Source: Anaeramoeba flamelloides
Taxonomy: Eukaryota; Metamonada; Anaeramoebidae
DNA: 64,000 bases
Assembly: GCA_027625915.1 (NCBI GenBank)
Contig: JANTQA010000030.1
Span: 2,480,001 to 2,544,000, forward strand
Reading direction: 5' to 3'
A program made the translations under genes and the position numbers. Shown one piece after another: positions 24,791-37,821 of this stretch. Each line of letters opens with the position of its first letter. Position 1 is the stretch's first letter. The notes below the pieces were generated by a model, which worked only from the letters and a program-made list of their open reading frames with translations, searched no databases and had not been told where the DNA came from.

Positions 24791-26373
24791 TTACAAAAAT
24801 TCACAAAAAATGGAACAAATGTTGAAAGTGAGTAAAAAGATCAATTGTTAATTTTTAACAAATTAATTTTTTGTTTTTTTGTGAATTTTTGTAACCAATT
24901 TATAAATTATTTATGAATATCTTGTGCAAGTAAGTTTGAAAAATAAAAGTTGATATTTCTTTAAAAAAAAAAAATTAAACTTGGTAATGGCAGTATAGAA
25001 ATTTCAGTAAAAAAAACTTAACAAAGTATTTATTTTTAAGAAAAATGTGTAAAAAGGTTTCAATATATAGAGATTGTTTTTTGAGGGGAATTCTAAAAAA
25101 ATATAACATTTGTGATCCAAACAAAAATAAAATTTTATTTCTAAGATATGGTATTTTATCATTGAAATAACAAAAAAAATAATTTTTAGTTTTCTTCTTC
25201 AAAATTTCTTTTTTCAAATTTTTTGATAATATGTATATATGGCTCAAATAAATTTGAAAAGACCACAAGGTATTTCCAAAAAAGTGAGCATTTTTTTTTG
25301 CATTTCGCAATACACATCTTTGTTAGTGATAGTATTTATTAATTTTACAATACCTAATTAAGTTTAATATTAATGCCGATGGAATCAATGACTAAGGTAT
25401 TTATTTCAAAATAATTTAGTTGAAATATTTCCCAAAAAATGAAAAAAAAACAATAGCACTTTTTTTTGGAGAAAACGATGTACAGCCAATTTCAATAAAA
25501 AACTGAAAATATGGTAAATAGTACATATGATTTTTTGAAACAACTAAATGTAATTATATGTTTTTAATTCTATTGGGAAAAGTTTATTGAGATTTAAAAA
25601 GCTATGATAACAATTTTTTGAATCAAAAAGAAAATAAATATCAATTTTCATCACTAAAAAATATCAGATAAAATCAAGATCAGAAAATTTTATGTATCAA
25701 TTTATGTAATATAATACTCAGAACTAAATAAAATAATTGTCAATAAATCAATGGCTGTTAATAATTCTGTATATTTAAATGGTTTTATTGAAGATTAAGT
25801 TTAATCAAGATATTTTAAAATAAATTTGCCCCACTTTTTTGGAAATAGCTTATTGAATTTTAAAAAATTTGATTTAATCATCAAAAATTATGAGCTGATC
25901 AGGTTTATTTCTTGTCTTAGATTTAAAAATCTACATTATGTTTGATTTTATCTAGATATAATTCTTGAAAATTAATCATTTTAATTGCATTATTTTTTGA
26001 TTTTGAGAATAAAATAAAAAAATAATTATTTCGATTATTCGAAATATTATTTAATAACCCAGATTCCTTTTTTTGATTAAATTTAAAAATTTGAAATTAC
26101 AACAAACAATTTCGAATTTCACTTTGAAAAAAAAATATTAAAAAAATACGAAAGAGGTCTTTTTAATAGTTTCTCAAAGTTCCACAAATACTGAACTTAA
26201 ATTTAAACATAATTTTTGTAATAAAAAAATTCTTTCAATTTTTAGAATAAAGAAAATAAATCAAAAAATATTCTGTAAAAATCATTTATTTTAAATAATA
26301 ATTATTTTTTTAAAATGACAATCAATTTTTATCCTTTTTAACAGAATAATCCTTCTTTTTACAGTTTTTTGAA
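24791..26373. other. Spacer upstream of coiled-coil gene
   Basis: AT-rich sequence without a supportable gene. The ORF at 24975-25310 (-) is Phe/Lys/Leu-dominated and is likely chance. Immediately before 26374 a T-rich stretch ends in a CAG. This could be a splice acceptor, but in-frame stops just upstream favour the ATG at 26374 as the true start. Confidence 0.5.
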
Positions 26374-28200
26374 ATGAATAAAATCCTTGAACTTACAAGA
26401 CAAATAAGCCCAAATAAAGATCAAGAGAGTAATTTTTCAAAATATCAAAACTATCTTGTAAAAAAACAAAGTCAGGAAAAAGAAACAGAGATAAAATATG
26501 GATCCTCACAAGAAAAAGAAAACCAATACAAAAGTCCGAACAAACAAGACCTAGAAGAACAAGAAGAGGTCTCTAAATCCAAACAGAAGAATCACTACAA
26601 CCCAAATTATTACCAAAGTAAAAGTGATAATTTTTTTTCATCCTTGAACAAACAATTTGATCTTAATTTAGGATCTAACATTAACAGACATTATGAATTG
26701 AAGGAACAATTGCCAAACGTACAAACTAATAAGGCAACTTATAATTTAATGAATGAGCAACAAGACAAAGACTATTCTTTGGATTGTTTAAAAAGGAAAA
26801 TTATTGAAACAAAAAACAATCAAGTAAAATTGGAAAACAAAATTAACAGAAGAAAAAATGAAAACTTGGAATTAGAAAACAAGTCAAAGTATAATGAACA
26901 AAATTACAATTTGGTGATGAGGGGTATTGAAGAAATAAAAATGAAATCACAATTATTTCATGATCAAGCAGAAATAAGTGAAAAAAGATCAAAAAAAGTG
27001 GCTTATTTTAAAAAGAAATTAAAGGAATTAAACAAAGAAAATGCAACCAAGATTAAGGAACTTGTTAAGAGTATAAAAAATGAAAACTTATCAACACAAA
27101 AGTTGATCAATGATTTAAGTGCCTCTATTAACAATCTTGAAGATCAAATCAAGCAACGAAAAGGCAATAGTAGTAATTTAAATATTCAACTTGATGAATT
27201 AAATATTGAAAATAAGAGGATTCTAAAGAAGATTGAAGAAAACGAAAAAAAGATTATGGAAAAAGAGAATAATATAAATGCAACAGAAGAAGTAAGGAAG
27301 AACAATATGAAAAAGATTGAAGAATTATCTACAAATTTTATTCAAATCTCAAAGATAAAGGACAATAAAGAAAATGAGTTTAAAGAACAATTAACAGAAA
27401 TCCAAACCGAACAAAGACAATACCAATCTGAGTTAGATCAGTTGATCAAGGACACGGAGAATTATCATACTGAAATAATGCTTTTAAAAAATGAGATAAA
27501 CAATAAAAAATCACAGGTACAACATTTAATTAACAATATCAAAGAAATCTCAAATACAAATAAAAACATTTTGGAAAAATTTGAAATTGATAAATTGAAT
27601 TTAGAGAAAAAAGTTTTACAGATCTCTGAAGAATCAAATAACTTTAAAAAACAATTAGATCAAAAAATTCTGTATAAAAAAGATATTTTACAGAAAGAAA
27701 AAGAAAAATTAAATCATTATACAAAGCAGTTGCAAACAGATATTCAAACTAAAGATAATAGCTTGGACAAAATTAATAAAAAAAATGATCAGATTTCTAA
27801 ATTAAACTCGCTAATTAGCTCTTTAAGATTAATACTCAAAGAACGACCAGTTGAAATTAAGATTGAAATGAACAATAAAATAGAGGAGTTAAATAAATCT
27901 TTCAAGATCCAAAAATATAATGATGATAAAGAGATTACAGAATATAGAAAACAATTAAAGTTAATTAAAAAAAATAAATTATTAAACAAAAAAAAGAAAA
28001 AAGTGAAAAAAAAAAATTTTAAAAGAATTGTAATTAATAAAAATACAAAAAATACCCCAAATTTAAATAATAAAAAAAAAACATCAAAAAAGAATGAAAA
28101 CAGTTTTTTAAATACACAACTGAATATAATTTCTAAAAAGCAAGCTTTTAATAATTATGAAATTGACAATGGTATTTGGGAGTTTGATGATGATATCTAA
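26374..28200 (+). CDS. Long coiled-coil protein, unknown function
   Basis: A complete 608-residue single-exon protein. Residues 1-120 are polar and probably disordered (Lys/Glu/Gln/Ser-rich). Residues about 130-530 are an almost unbroken heptad coiled coil with very few prolines ('ELNIENKRILKKIEENEKKI', 'ELDQLIKDTENYHTEIMLLK'). A short Pro-containing break occurs at 'LKERPVEIKIEM' (about 488-499). Residues about 525-575 are strongly basic (runs of Lys), and the chain ends in an acidic tail with 'GIWEFDDDI'. It could be a cytoskeletal, tethering or centrosomal coiled coil, but no family signature is visible and sequence bias alone would produce spurious matches to myosin/SMC tails. The start follows a T-rich leader. 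A long pyrimidine tract follows the stop. Confidence 0.8.
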   Translation: MNKILELTRQISPNKDQESNFSKYQNYLVKKQSQEKETEIKYGSSQEKENQYKSPNKQDLEEQEEVSKSKQKNHYNPNYYQSKSDNFFSSLNKQFDLNLGSNINRHYELKEQLPNVQTNKATYNLMNEQQDKDYSLDCLKRKIIETKNNQVKLENKINRRKNENLELENKSKYNEQNYNLVMRGIEEIKMKSQLFHDQAEISEKRSKKVAYFKKKLKELNKENATKIKELVKSIKNENLSTQKLINDLSASINNLEDQIKQRKGNSSNLNIQLDELNIENKRILKKIEENEKKIMEKENNINATEEVRKNNMKKIEELSTNFIQISKIKDNKENEFKEQLTEIQTEQRQYQSELDQLIKDTENYHTEIMLLKNEINNKKSQVQHLINNIKEISNTNKNILEKFEIDKLNLEKKVLQISEESNNFKKQLDQKILYKKDILQKEKEKLNHYTKQLQTDIQTKDNSLDKINKKNDQISKLNSLISSLRLILKERPVEIKIEMNNKIEELNKSFKIQKYNDDKEITEYRKQLKLIKKNKLLNKKKKKVKKKNFKRIVINKNTKNTPNLNNKKKTSKKNENSFLNTQLNIISKKQAFNNYEIDNGIWEFDDDI

Positions 28201-28994
28201 TTTAATATTTTCTTTTTCTTATATTTTTTTTTGTTTTTCTATTTGATTTTTGACTTTTAAAAAGATATGTTTGGGAATTTAATCCAAGAATTTATTTTTC
28301 ATTTTCTTTTTTCTTTTCTTTTTTTTATTTTAATTTATTTTTTTTTGGTAATAAAAAAAGATCTTGATATACAAATTTAAATATGTTTTAATCAGTATTC
28401 TTTGTGATTTTTTGTCAATAGTAAAAAAGTTTTTTAGGATGTTAATTTGTTACTATTGTTTTTTTTTTTTTTTTTTTTTTTTGGGGGGGGGCATTTTTTG
28501 TATTTTTATTTCTCAGCATGAATTTTTGAAATTGAATATTTTTTAAAAACAATTTTTTTGTTAATTATTTAAATTTTATTTTCTCTAGTTATTGTTACTA
28601 AAATAACAAAATCAATCAATTACATAAGAAATAAAACAAGTTCGAGAACGGTCACAAATCGAAATATATTGTATTAAATTGAGGTAATATTAATTTAAAG
28701 ATTCAGTCACCCCAAGGCTACCATAAAATTTTAAATAAAACACAATTGATTTTTCTATTCTGATTTTCCATTTTCAAAAAATTCGGAAATAAGAGTTATT
28801 ATTCCAAAAAAAATTTCAATAAATGAGCTATTATTCAAATTTTTAAAAATCAAATAAAAAAAAGTAAAAATATTAAAAAAAAAAAAACCCCAAATGATTA
28901 TGAAATCACGAATCAAAAGTGATTTAGTAATTAAAAAAATACTGTACTGGAAAAAAAGTGAAACGGAGAAGAAAAGTGAAACATGGTTTTTAAA

Positions 28995-29380
28995 TTGGAA
29001 CATCACTGAAAATTCAAAGTAAGATCAATTAATAAAAGAATAAATTAATAAATAAAGATAAAATGAAGGATCCAAGATACAAATAGCTTTTTTAATATTA
29101 TCTTTTGGTATGGGCTTTTCATTAATTGGTCAATTATTAAAAATAAGTTCAAAAAATTGACTTTTTTTAAGATATCCAAGACCACACCAATGATTTCAAT
29201 ATCAGAGTAGATTTAAATTTCATTTGTTCTTTTGATTGAAAAAAAAAAGAATGGATTATTATTAGAAGTTAATTGGGATCTTCTTTTAGTTGATTTTACT
29301 TTTCATTTTCAGTAGTGTTACCAAATAAAAACTATATTTCACTTTTATTCCCCTTTTCACTTTTTTTTTGATAAAGGTTA
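28995..29380 (+). repeat. Degenerate dispersed repeat, copy 2 (family D)
   Basis: Best matches about 35375-35740: 'ATTATCTTTTGGTAT' here against 'ACTATCTTTTGGTAT' there, with the same downstream blocks ('AGTTGATTTTAC', then a 'TTTCACTTTT' end). The relation to 2085-2480 is weaker. Confidence 0.4.
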
Positions 29381-29486
29381 TTTCAGAATATCTTTTATAA
29401 TTAAGATCAATAGAATTTTACATTAAATTATTTTTTTGAATTTTTACCATAAAAATGATAAGAAATCATTATTTTTCAAATAATTA

Positions 29487-29683
29487 CAGTCAATTTCACT
29501 TTTAAGGCTCAAACTTTAAAGAGAATTTAATGCACATAAAAAATCTTAAATTAAGAAACAAAATTTGTAATTTTTTTTAACTCAAATTATTTTAAAAAAA
29601 TTTGAATCTTGTACCTTAATTTGGAATTTTTTTTGTGACTTGATTACCCTTTCAAGTTTGTATCTTAAAAGTGAAATTGACTG
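29487..29683 (+). mobile_element. Foldback MITE family A, copy 4 (diverged)
   Basis: A 197-bp inverted repeat bounded by TA. The ends read CAGTCAATTTCACTTTTAAG and its near reverse complement. The arms have more mismatches than copies 1-3, so this is an older insertion. Confidence 0.8.
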
Positions 29684-30812
29684 TATAAAAAAAAAAAATT
29701 CACTCAAAAATAAATCAACCAATAAAAATAAAATTCTTCAATTGTATTTATAAGCATTTACCCCTTTAATCTTCTCTTATTTTAAAAAGAAATTGTACCA
29801 ATTTGTCAAAAATTTTATTTATTTTATTTGTGATTATTTTGACAATTTTTTTGAAAAAGAAGTATTCCGAAGTTTTCGAATTGAACAACAATTGAAAGTT
29901 AAATGTTTTTTGTTTATTTTCATTTTTTTATTTTTTGTAAGTTAAGGATCATTATGTTAGATGAGAACTTCAAGCCCTCAAATTAAATATAAAGAATTTT
30001 TTAAGTGATTTTCTATGAAGAAAATACAAAAGATCAAAATTATAAATTTGAGTGTTCCCAATAAAACTCTTAGTTTATTAATTTAAAGCAAAATTATCAT
30101 AAATATTGTAACCTTTTTCGACACTGACTTTTGACTTTATATCTTGATATAATTATAACATTATACTAAAATATATTATATTTTAAAATTAAGTCAAATA
30201 TTGGTGAAGTCAGAGTATTTTGTTTTTTGAATCTAGCATAAGTGAATAAACAATCTACTCTTTTTGTATCTTACTCCCCCTTCGTCCCCCATGATATTCA
30301 AGTATATTGTTAAACATGTAATAAACTTTATAATACTTGAAAATGAAGTTGGATGGTCTTTTCTTAATGAAATTTTGCTTTTCAAAATTATTTCAAGTAA
30401 ATGTCGATTGTTAGTTTCAGATGAAGGGTTGTAACCCCATTAAAAATTTTCAAAAAAAAACTTATAATTTTAAATACTAACAAGAACTCTTGACTCAACT
30501 TTCTTTAAAGTTAACAAAGGTATTGTTAGTCATCAAAACAAAATTGTGTTACAATAAAAGATAGAAAGACTGTATAATTTTTGGAAATTTTTTCTTTTTT
30601 CATAATTTTCATATTTGACAAATTGAAAAAAGTACAATTTTCAAGAAACCATCCAAAAATTCAATGAAAAATTTCGATAAAAAAGGATTCTATATCAGGT
30701 TTTTTTTGGACTGATGGTAAAGGACAAACCCAAGTGCAAATAAACAAAAGAATTTTTTTTCATTTTTTTCCATTTGTTTTTTTCAATTCTGAAAAAAAAT
30801 CATACTTCAATA

Positions 30813-32677
30813 ATGAGTCAAAGAAGTTCCCTGGTGAAAGAAATACAACAACTCCAAGAAAATTTAAAGCAAGAGCAAACATGTGTAGAGGCTGAACAAA
30901 ACGCTGTTCAGCTCATCAAATTAAAGATTGAAAAACTTATTAAACAGCTCCAAACAATCGAAGTGGAGAATCTCATCTTAAACCACCGAATGGAAACATT
31001 GACTGTCACCAAAATGGAAAAATCTATGAAGCAAAACATTGATTTGATGAGGGGCAAAGTCGAATTTTACCCAACCCTGGGCTGTCCCTTATCCACGGTG
31101 CAAAAAAACAGATATCGCCGATTATTGCTTCTAATAAGAGACAACCCAGAGGTGATTGTCGAATCGATCCATAATGTTGTCGGTTTAAGAAAAGAAGAAA
31201 TCGATTGCATTACCCACTCTGCATTGTTTTCGGTATATGCAAACATGTGCAATGACGAAGAAGAAAATAAATTCTTGCTACTTTTGAAGGACTGTATAGA
31301 GCTTGAATTCAAAAATTCCAATTTACAATCTGACCAATTTATTGCACAAAATAAGATCCTTGCAAGACTATTGTCTGCCTATACAAAATCTTCTTCTTCA
31401 TACCGCTTCCTTGTTCACAGTATGAGAGATGTAGTACTTGAAGTTATCCAAGACAATGAATTAGATCTGGTATGTTTTGAATTTTTGTTTTTTTACTAAT
31501 TCTTTCTTTTCTATTCTTTCTTTTTTTCTAATTTTTTGGATACAGCTGTGTTATAAATATCTCCAAAACAAAATTTAGGTTTTTGTTTTTATTTTTTGTT
31601 TTCACATTTTTTGCTGGTTTCATTTGAAGTGTTTGAACAAAACAAAATGAAAAAACACAAACCTCATTTCCACTATTTATGAGATAACAACCATAATTAG
31701 TCACAACCAAAATCCTTCAAAATACTATTTTTTGCAAGATTTTTTTTTGTAACAATCTAACTTAAGGGCGAGCCATTATGTGAATTTTCTTCAAACCAAG
31801 AGGCGTCTTGCAACCAAAAAAGGATATTGTGAAAACGATCTTCTTTTGGATAAATGATAAAAATTCAAATAATAAAAAAAATTTACACAGGAAAGGAATC
31901 AAAATAACAAAAATTTCATTTTTACTGAATTCTTAAAACAAAAAAATCAAATGTAAAAAACAAAAAATTAATCGATCTTTTTCTGAGTTTCACTTTTCAA
32001 ATGCTTAAATTTCTTCGATTTGTCGTAAATTGTTTTCTTTCAGTGGAAAATATATTTAATTCGATTTAATTGAATGTGTAGTTATTTTATAACCCTATAT
32101 TTGACAAAGTAACGATTTTGTAAAATTCTTGATGTAAAAATAACTCATTTGAGAAATGAAAAAATAAAATCTTTGAGATCCCAAAAAGTGCCAAAGAGAG
32201 AAACTTCGAAACCAACACAGTTGTTTTCAAAAATATAATTTACAAAACTACTTTAAATTGGAAATTGAGTGTCTCTCATTGGGTGCTTTTTTTTTCTGAA
32301 AATGTCTGAATTTTCATTGTTGGTTTTTAGAAATATTTCATACATCACATATTTGGTTTTTAAACAGGAATTAGGAACCCGCTCATAAACAAAGAAAAAA
32401 ATTTTTTCTTTGATTTCAAACAATTTTTTTTGAATCGTAATGACACCACCCCATACTTAATTTGATCTAAAAAGAAAATTTTCACCTTAATTACTTTAAC
32501 CTTAATATTCCAAATTGAAAAAAAAACAAAAAATAAAAAAAATAACATATATTTTTTTTTCAAGATATTTATTTCACAACTTTATCCAAAAAAAAAACAA
32601 AAAAAAAAAAAAGATAAAATTTACCAAAATGAAATTCAAAATTAAATTTTTTATTAATCAAATAAAATTTCTTTACT

Positions 32678-32720
<43 letters not shown>

Positions 32721-34978
32721 TATTTTATTATTATTCTAATTAATAAAAGATCAAGACATTAAAATCTCAAGAACTAACAACTGAAAATGAAAAAGACATA
32801 AAAAAAGTGTTAACGTATTGTAAAAAATTCATTGAATCATTTTATTCAAAAATTAACTTAATTCCATATGGGATTAGATGGTTGACTCATATTATTAAAG
32901 AATTTTGTATCAAATATAACCGTGTTAAAGATATGAATTTAATTATTGGCAATTTTTTATTTTTAAGATTTATCAATCCAGTAATTTTAACTCCAGAAAG
33001 ATATAATGTGGTGCCTGAAATAACGATTTTAAAAAAGCATAGATTCAATTTAACTCAAATAGCAAAAATATTAAAATCTTTATGTAATGGGGTCGATTCG
33101 TTGAGAAAATCCAGCTCATTATTTAAAAGTAAAAACATAACACTCGATCTGGATGTTGGCAAATTCTTCAATGAAGTGGCAAATATTCAAGAAAGAATCA
33201 CTTCAAATACTTCAACCAATATTAACAGCATTGAAAATAAATTATTTTTAGATAGAAGGCCGAGAGCAAAAACGACATTAATTACTTTAAATGATTTATA
33301 TTCCTTGCATAGCTTTTTTAATAAATATGTAACTGATGCCTTGTCAAAGATGAAAAATCATAAATTTAAAGATAATCCATTGGTAGTTTATATTTCAAAG
33401 CTGGTACAAGTTCCTAGTTTAGTTGCTGAAGATCAAAATAAATTTTTTAGTTTTAATTTTAGTGTAACTATGGAACAAAAACAAGAGGAAATAAAAACTA
33501 AAAATCCAAAGCAAAGAAGTAAAACTCTTAAACTTTTTAAATCAAAAAGCCAAAATATTAACAGTTTGGAAACAAAAACTAGGCAACGAAGAAAAAATAT
33601 TAATCTTATTAATAGAAATAAGAATAAAATTAACAACAATAATACTAATAATAATAATAATAATAAGAATAATAAGAATAAGAATAATAATAATAATAAT
33701 AAGAATAACAACAACAATAACAACAACAATAATAATAATAGTAATAATCTTAATAGTAATAATCTTAATGATAACAAGAATTTAGATATTAAAAAACAAA
33801 TCAAAATTCAACAAAGAAAAAGTTGTCGTGATTTTACAGATAAGCCTGTAAGTGAATTAATTATAGAAAACGAAAAATTGAAAAATGAAAATCATGAAGA
33901 ATTAATTAAAGAAGCAGAATTGAAATTAAGAAAAACTTTAATTGAAATTGACTATATTAGAAGTAAGCATTGTAATGATTTATTAGAAATGTTAAAAACT
34001 GAAAGAGAAGCTGTTCATTCAAGTTATTCATTGAATGTGGCATGTTTATTAGATTCCACATTATTAACATTAGAAAAAATGCCCGAATCCATTAAAAAAA
34101 TGAATTATAACCCCTTAATTTGGAAATTAAAAAAAGATTATTTAGCCAGAAAAAAAGATTTGAAAAATTTAGTCAATGAAAAATATGAATTTCAAGAAAT
34201 AGTCAACCGATTGCAAGAATTGGTCGACCAAGCAATTAATCGATCAAGAGGGTTTGAAAATATTATTACAAGTTTGGTCTCTAGAAGATTCATTGAAGTC
34301 AACGAAAAGAATCTTCATGAAATGACTAATGATATCGGCAATTCGATTAATATTGAACAGCAACAAGAAAAAACTTTAAATTTTTTTGATAAATTAATAA
34401 CACTGGTCGTTAATGACCCACTATGCAAATTTTACCAGCAATCCGAAAACTCCACATTAAGAACAATACACAATTATATTTTTACTTATTTGTATCCCCA
34501 AATATTCTATCCAAAATTCAACAACCAATATTATCAAAAAATTGACAACGATTTTTATGAAAAGGTGATCCAAATCAAATCTAGGATCACACCACATTTT
34601 TTAAAGGTGCCAAGTGAAGTTTGGAGAAAGGAGCAATGGGAACTTGCCACCCTCGAACTGGAAAGAGTTAATTTATATAAATCACCTTTATTTAAAATTG
34701 AAACTCTTGCTAAATGCGCTCGAATCGTCAATAATATTCTGCTATACAATGGAATCAAAGAAGTTGGTGCAGATTTGATGTTACCAATCATCATTTATAT
34801 CACAATTACCGTTAATTTAGAAGACTTGCCATCGAATGTTAGATATATCGACCATTTCTGCTGTAGAAATATTGTAGACCCAGAGCACGAATATTGGTTT
34901 ACAGTTTTTAAATCTGCTTTTGTATATTTAAATGAATTAGAATTAAAAAATCTTCCAAAAATAAAAAAAAAATATTAA
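30813..34978 (+). CDS. RasGAP-VPS9 protein (GAPVD1/RME-6-like architecture)
   Basis: Two exons: 30813-31469 (219 codons) and 32750-34978, with an intron GTATGT...AAAAG of 1280 bp and phase 0, giving 961 residues. Residues 1-75 are a coiled coil. The RasGAP domain (about 105-330) shows 'FLLLLKDCIELEF', 'LIPYGIRWL' and 'FLFLRFINPVIL', which match the family core. The arginine-finger position (normally Phe-Arg-Gly-Asn) reads Phe-Ile-Ala-Gln-Asn, so the finger is absent, as in IQGAPs. A basic, Asn-rich linker (about 500-560) and a coiled coil (about 595-720) follow. The C-terminus (about 740-945) fits a VPS9 domain: 'SPLFKIETLAKCARIVNNIL', 'GADLMLPIIIYI' and 'LPSNVRYIDHF'. VPS9 domains activate Rab5-type GTPases. 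A Rab5 GEF with a non-catalytic GAP module is inferred. The short loop at the exon junction leaves room for a missed exon. Confidence 0.85.
32680..32718. repeat. (TA)n microsatellite in RasGAP-VPS9 intron
   Basis: An uninterrupted alternating TA run of nearly 40 bp lies about 30 bp upstream of the inferred 3' splice site at 32749. Confidence 0.9.
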
Positions 34979-36934
34979 AAAACTTTTTTTATTTTATTTT
35001 TTTATCTATTTATTATTACAAATAATAATGAGTCTCTATTATTATTTTTTTTGGTTTTATGAATTAAATAATATAAAAGATTTTTAAATTTTTGCTTTAT
35101 TTAATTAATTGTTGAACTAAAATAATAAAAGAAAAAGGTATCAAAAGGCAATTAAACTCTATTTCAAGAATTTTGGTTGTTTTTTACAAAAAATATCGTA
35201 ATTTTGTAATTAAAAAGTTTCACATTGAAGTTTACAATATTTATTGAGTTGTTTTTTTTTATGTTTATTAGAAATAATTTTAATAATGCAATTTAGTATT
35301 TTGGTAAAAAAAAATAGAATCAAGAAATTAAACGAAACTCAATGTTTAATTGTAAACCTTAATAAAACCTGAAAAGGTAATGTAAGATCAATTATTAGAA
35401 AAGAAAAAGAAATGTTTCAACATAAAATGGGATCTCAATTGCTATAACAGCTTTTATAATACTATCTTTTGGTATTGGTTTTTTTTTTGATTGATATTTT
35501 TATTAAAAATTTCTCAAAAAATTAAAATCTTTGAAGATCTCCAAAACAACTTAGAAGATTTTGATAAAAGTAGCTCTAAATTCTATTAGTTGATTTGGTT
35601 AAGAATCAATATCATAACATTTTTCTTCAGATTTTATTAGTTTCTTCTTTTAATTGATTTTACAATTCATTTCCAGGTTCTTGTAATGCTGATAATTAAA
35701 AATAGTTTTTCACTTTTTTTTTTTTTCAATAATGATTATAAAATAAAAAGAATTTCAAAATAATAACATTATAATAATTGATCAAATTGTAACTCAAATT
35801 TGAATCCAGCCTTTAAAAGTTTTTTTTTTATGTAAATTACAACAAAATCACTTAAGTATTCAAAACTTTTTGAATTCCAAATGCATTTATTAAGTTTTTT
35901 TGTAAAAAAGAATTTAAATTTATTTTCAATAAATTTTATTAAAAATGAATTCCAATGTAACTATTCCATGATATGGAATGATTATATTCCAATCTTGATT
36001 CATCATATCGATTCCATTTATTAGTTTGTAAAATAACACTAACTTAAAGATATTTAAAAGTTACTAATTTCTATAATAAGTTTATTATTTTAAACATTTC
36101 GAAATACTATATTATTTTATTTTAGATCAAAAAAATGGTTTTCATTTGAGGTTTTATCAAGATAAATTTTAATAAAAGAAAAATCTTTAATAATAATTTA
36201 TTGATTAAAAAATCTATTGGTACTTATTATATTGTTCCTATTTTCATTAAAATTGAAAATTCGTCTTTGACACCAAAAAAAACTGTTTTCAATTATTTTT
36301 TACATTTTTTTAGAATATTCTGATGAGAATATGTTAAGATACAATTAATAGATTCTAATTTAATTATATATGAATTTTTTTTTTCAATTTTATATTATCA
36401 AATCAAGTATAAATATACTTCAAAAGTGAATATTATTTGAAATAGAATATTAAACATCCTTACTTCGAGGATAAAACATATTTTCCAATGAATATTCCAA
36501 ATATCATAAAAAAAAATTTTTTTTTTTTTTTCTGGTAAAAAAGGTCTAATGTCCAATTTTAATTTTAACTCTAGTAGACTCCTTGTAATCTTCGAAATCC
36601 TTATTTACAGTTAATCTGGTTTCATTTTTTTTTTGTGTTTTCAAACTCGGGATATTAACTTTCAACAATATGATGTTATTGGTTCAAAGATAACATGAAA
36701 GGTTCAAAATAAGGTATAAAAATACTCAATATTTTTTTTTTTTTTTCAACTCTAACAATATTCTGTAAAAATAAAAAAAAAAAAAATTATCCTATTATTC
36801 TGGATTGTACTTAAAAACAAATTGTTTTTGAGCTTTATTGAATTAAATATAGTGCACTATAAAATGTGCACAGATTTAGTTGAAGAAATTCAAACCTCAA
36901 CTGGATTTAGAGTTTTGCACTATGCCAAATTCGA

Positions 36935-36972
<38 letters not shown>

Positions 36973-37821
36973 ATATATTAAATTCAATTCATGGATTTCA
37001 AAAAGGAAATCTGCTTTCAATAATAATCATTACAAATAATAAATCTAGGATCAACACAATTTTTGTAGTTTCTTTATATTAAAGTCTAAATAATATTTTC
37101 TCAAACCTAATGGAACAAATAGAAATTAAATATAAAATTTTCAAGTAATTTCATTTTATTGATCAAGATTTAATCTTCAAAAACAAAAATCAATTTAGAA
37201 TTGTCATAATCTTATATAAATAATTTTTTCTTGTACACTGAAACCTACAAGATTTTTTGTATTTTGTGCCCAGTATTGATTATTTTTATCTCTATATTTT
37301 GAACAACTGATTTTAAAGAAATCTTAATTTAATATTTCTTTGTTAAATTGTAAAATTTTGAGTTTTTTTTGAAAATTTGGTAAAAACACTTTGTTTATCA
37401 AATTTAAAATTTACCTTGAAAATATACAAAAATCCTAAAGTTCCTATCAGAAGTCCTCTCAACTTTATATTAAACTATTATCAGACTAAAGTTGATGATA
37501 TAAATATACTTCAAAAGCATCTGAAGTAAAAGTTCGAAAGAGGTAAATAAATCGATTTCAAATTTACCTTATATTTGTTCATAAATTTGAAAAATTCTTT
37601 GATCATTTATTGATGTTTCTACTTAAATACCTAAATTATCCAAAAAATGGTATTTTGAATTTCCTTCAACAAATTCTCAATTAAAATGTTTTTTTGTGTC
37701 TTTTAACATTATACTACAATCTCTACATTGTCTAAAATATAATTAATCTTTAAAGTATTTTATTCTCAATGAAATTTTATCAAAGAAAGTACAAATTCAT
37801 TTTTTAATCTTTTTTCTCAAA
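34979..37821. other. Spacer with repeat and (TA)n
   Basis: No gene seen. It contains family D copy 3 (about 35375-35740) and a long TA microsatellite (about 36936-36979, interrupted once). The ORF at 36822-37082 is largely a translation of that microsatellite. Confidence 0.55.
35375..35740 (+). repeat. Degenerate dispersed repeat, copy 3 (family D)
   Basis: Partner of about 28995-29380, in the same orientation, with shared 'TTTTGGTAT', 'AATTGATTTTAC' and 'TTTTTCACTTTT' blocks. Boundaries are approximate. Confidence 0.4.

Larger units (their letters stand above)
28201..30812. other. Spacer with T/G tract, repeat and MITE
   Basis: No gene was found. It contains a T24 tract directly followed by nine G (28459-28491), a family D repeat copy (about 28995-29380) and a family A MITE (29487-29683). 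The ORFs here are AT-biased. The last 60 bp before 30813 are T-rich, then A-rich around the start codon of the RasGAP gene. Confidence 0.55.

Noticed and set aside
31542-31580. Micro-exon in the RasGAP-VPS9 intron after a 'GGATACAG' acceptor, reading 'LCYKYLQNKI'
   Set aside because: In the required phase it runs into TAG before any donor, so it cannot join the flanking exons.
33433-33804. Minus-strand Leu-rich ORF opposite the RasGAP-VPS9 gene
   Set aside because: It is the antisense of an Asn-codon repeat (AAT/AAC), so poly-Leu arises trivially.
36822-37082. 86-codon ORF with an (Ile-Tyr)n run
   Set aside because: It is mostly the translation of a TA microsatellite.
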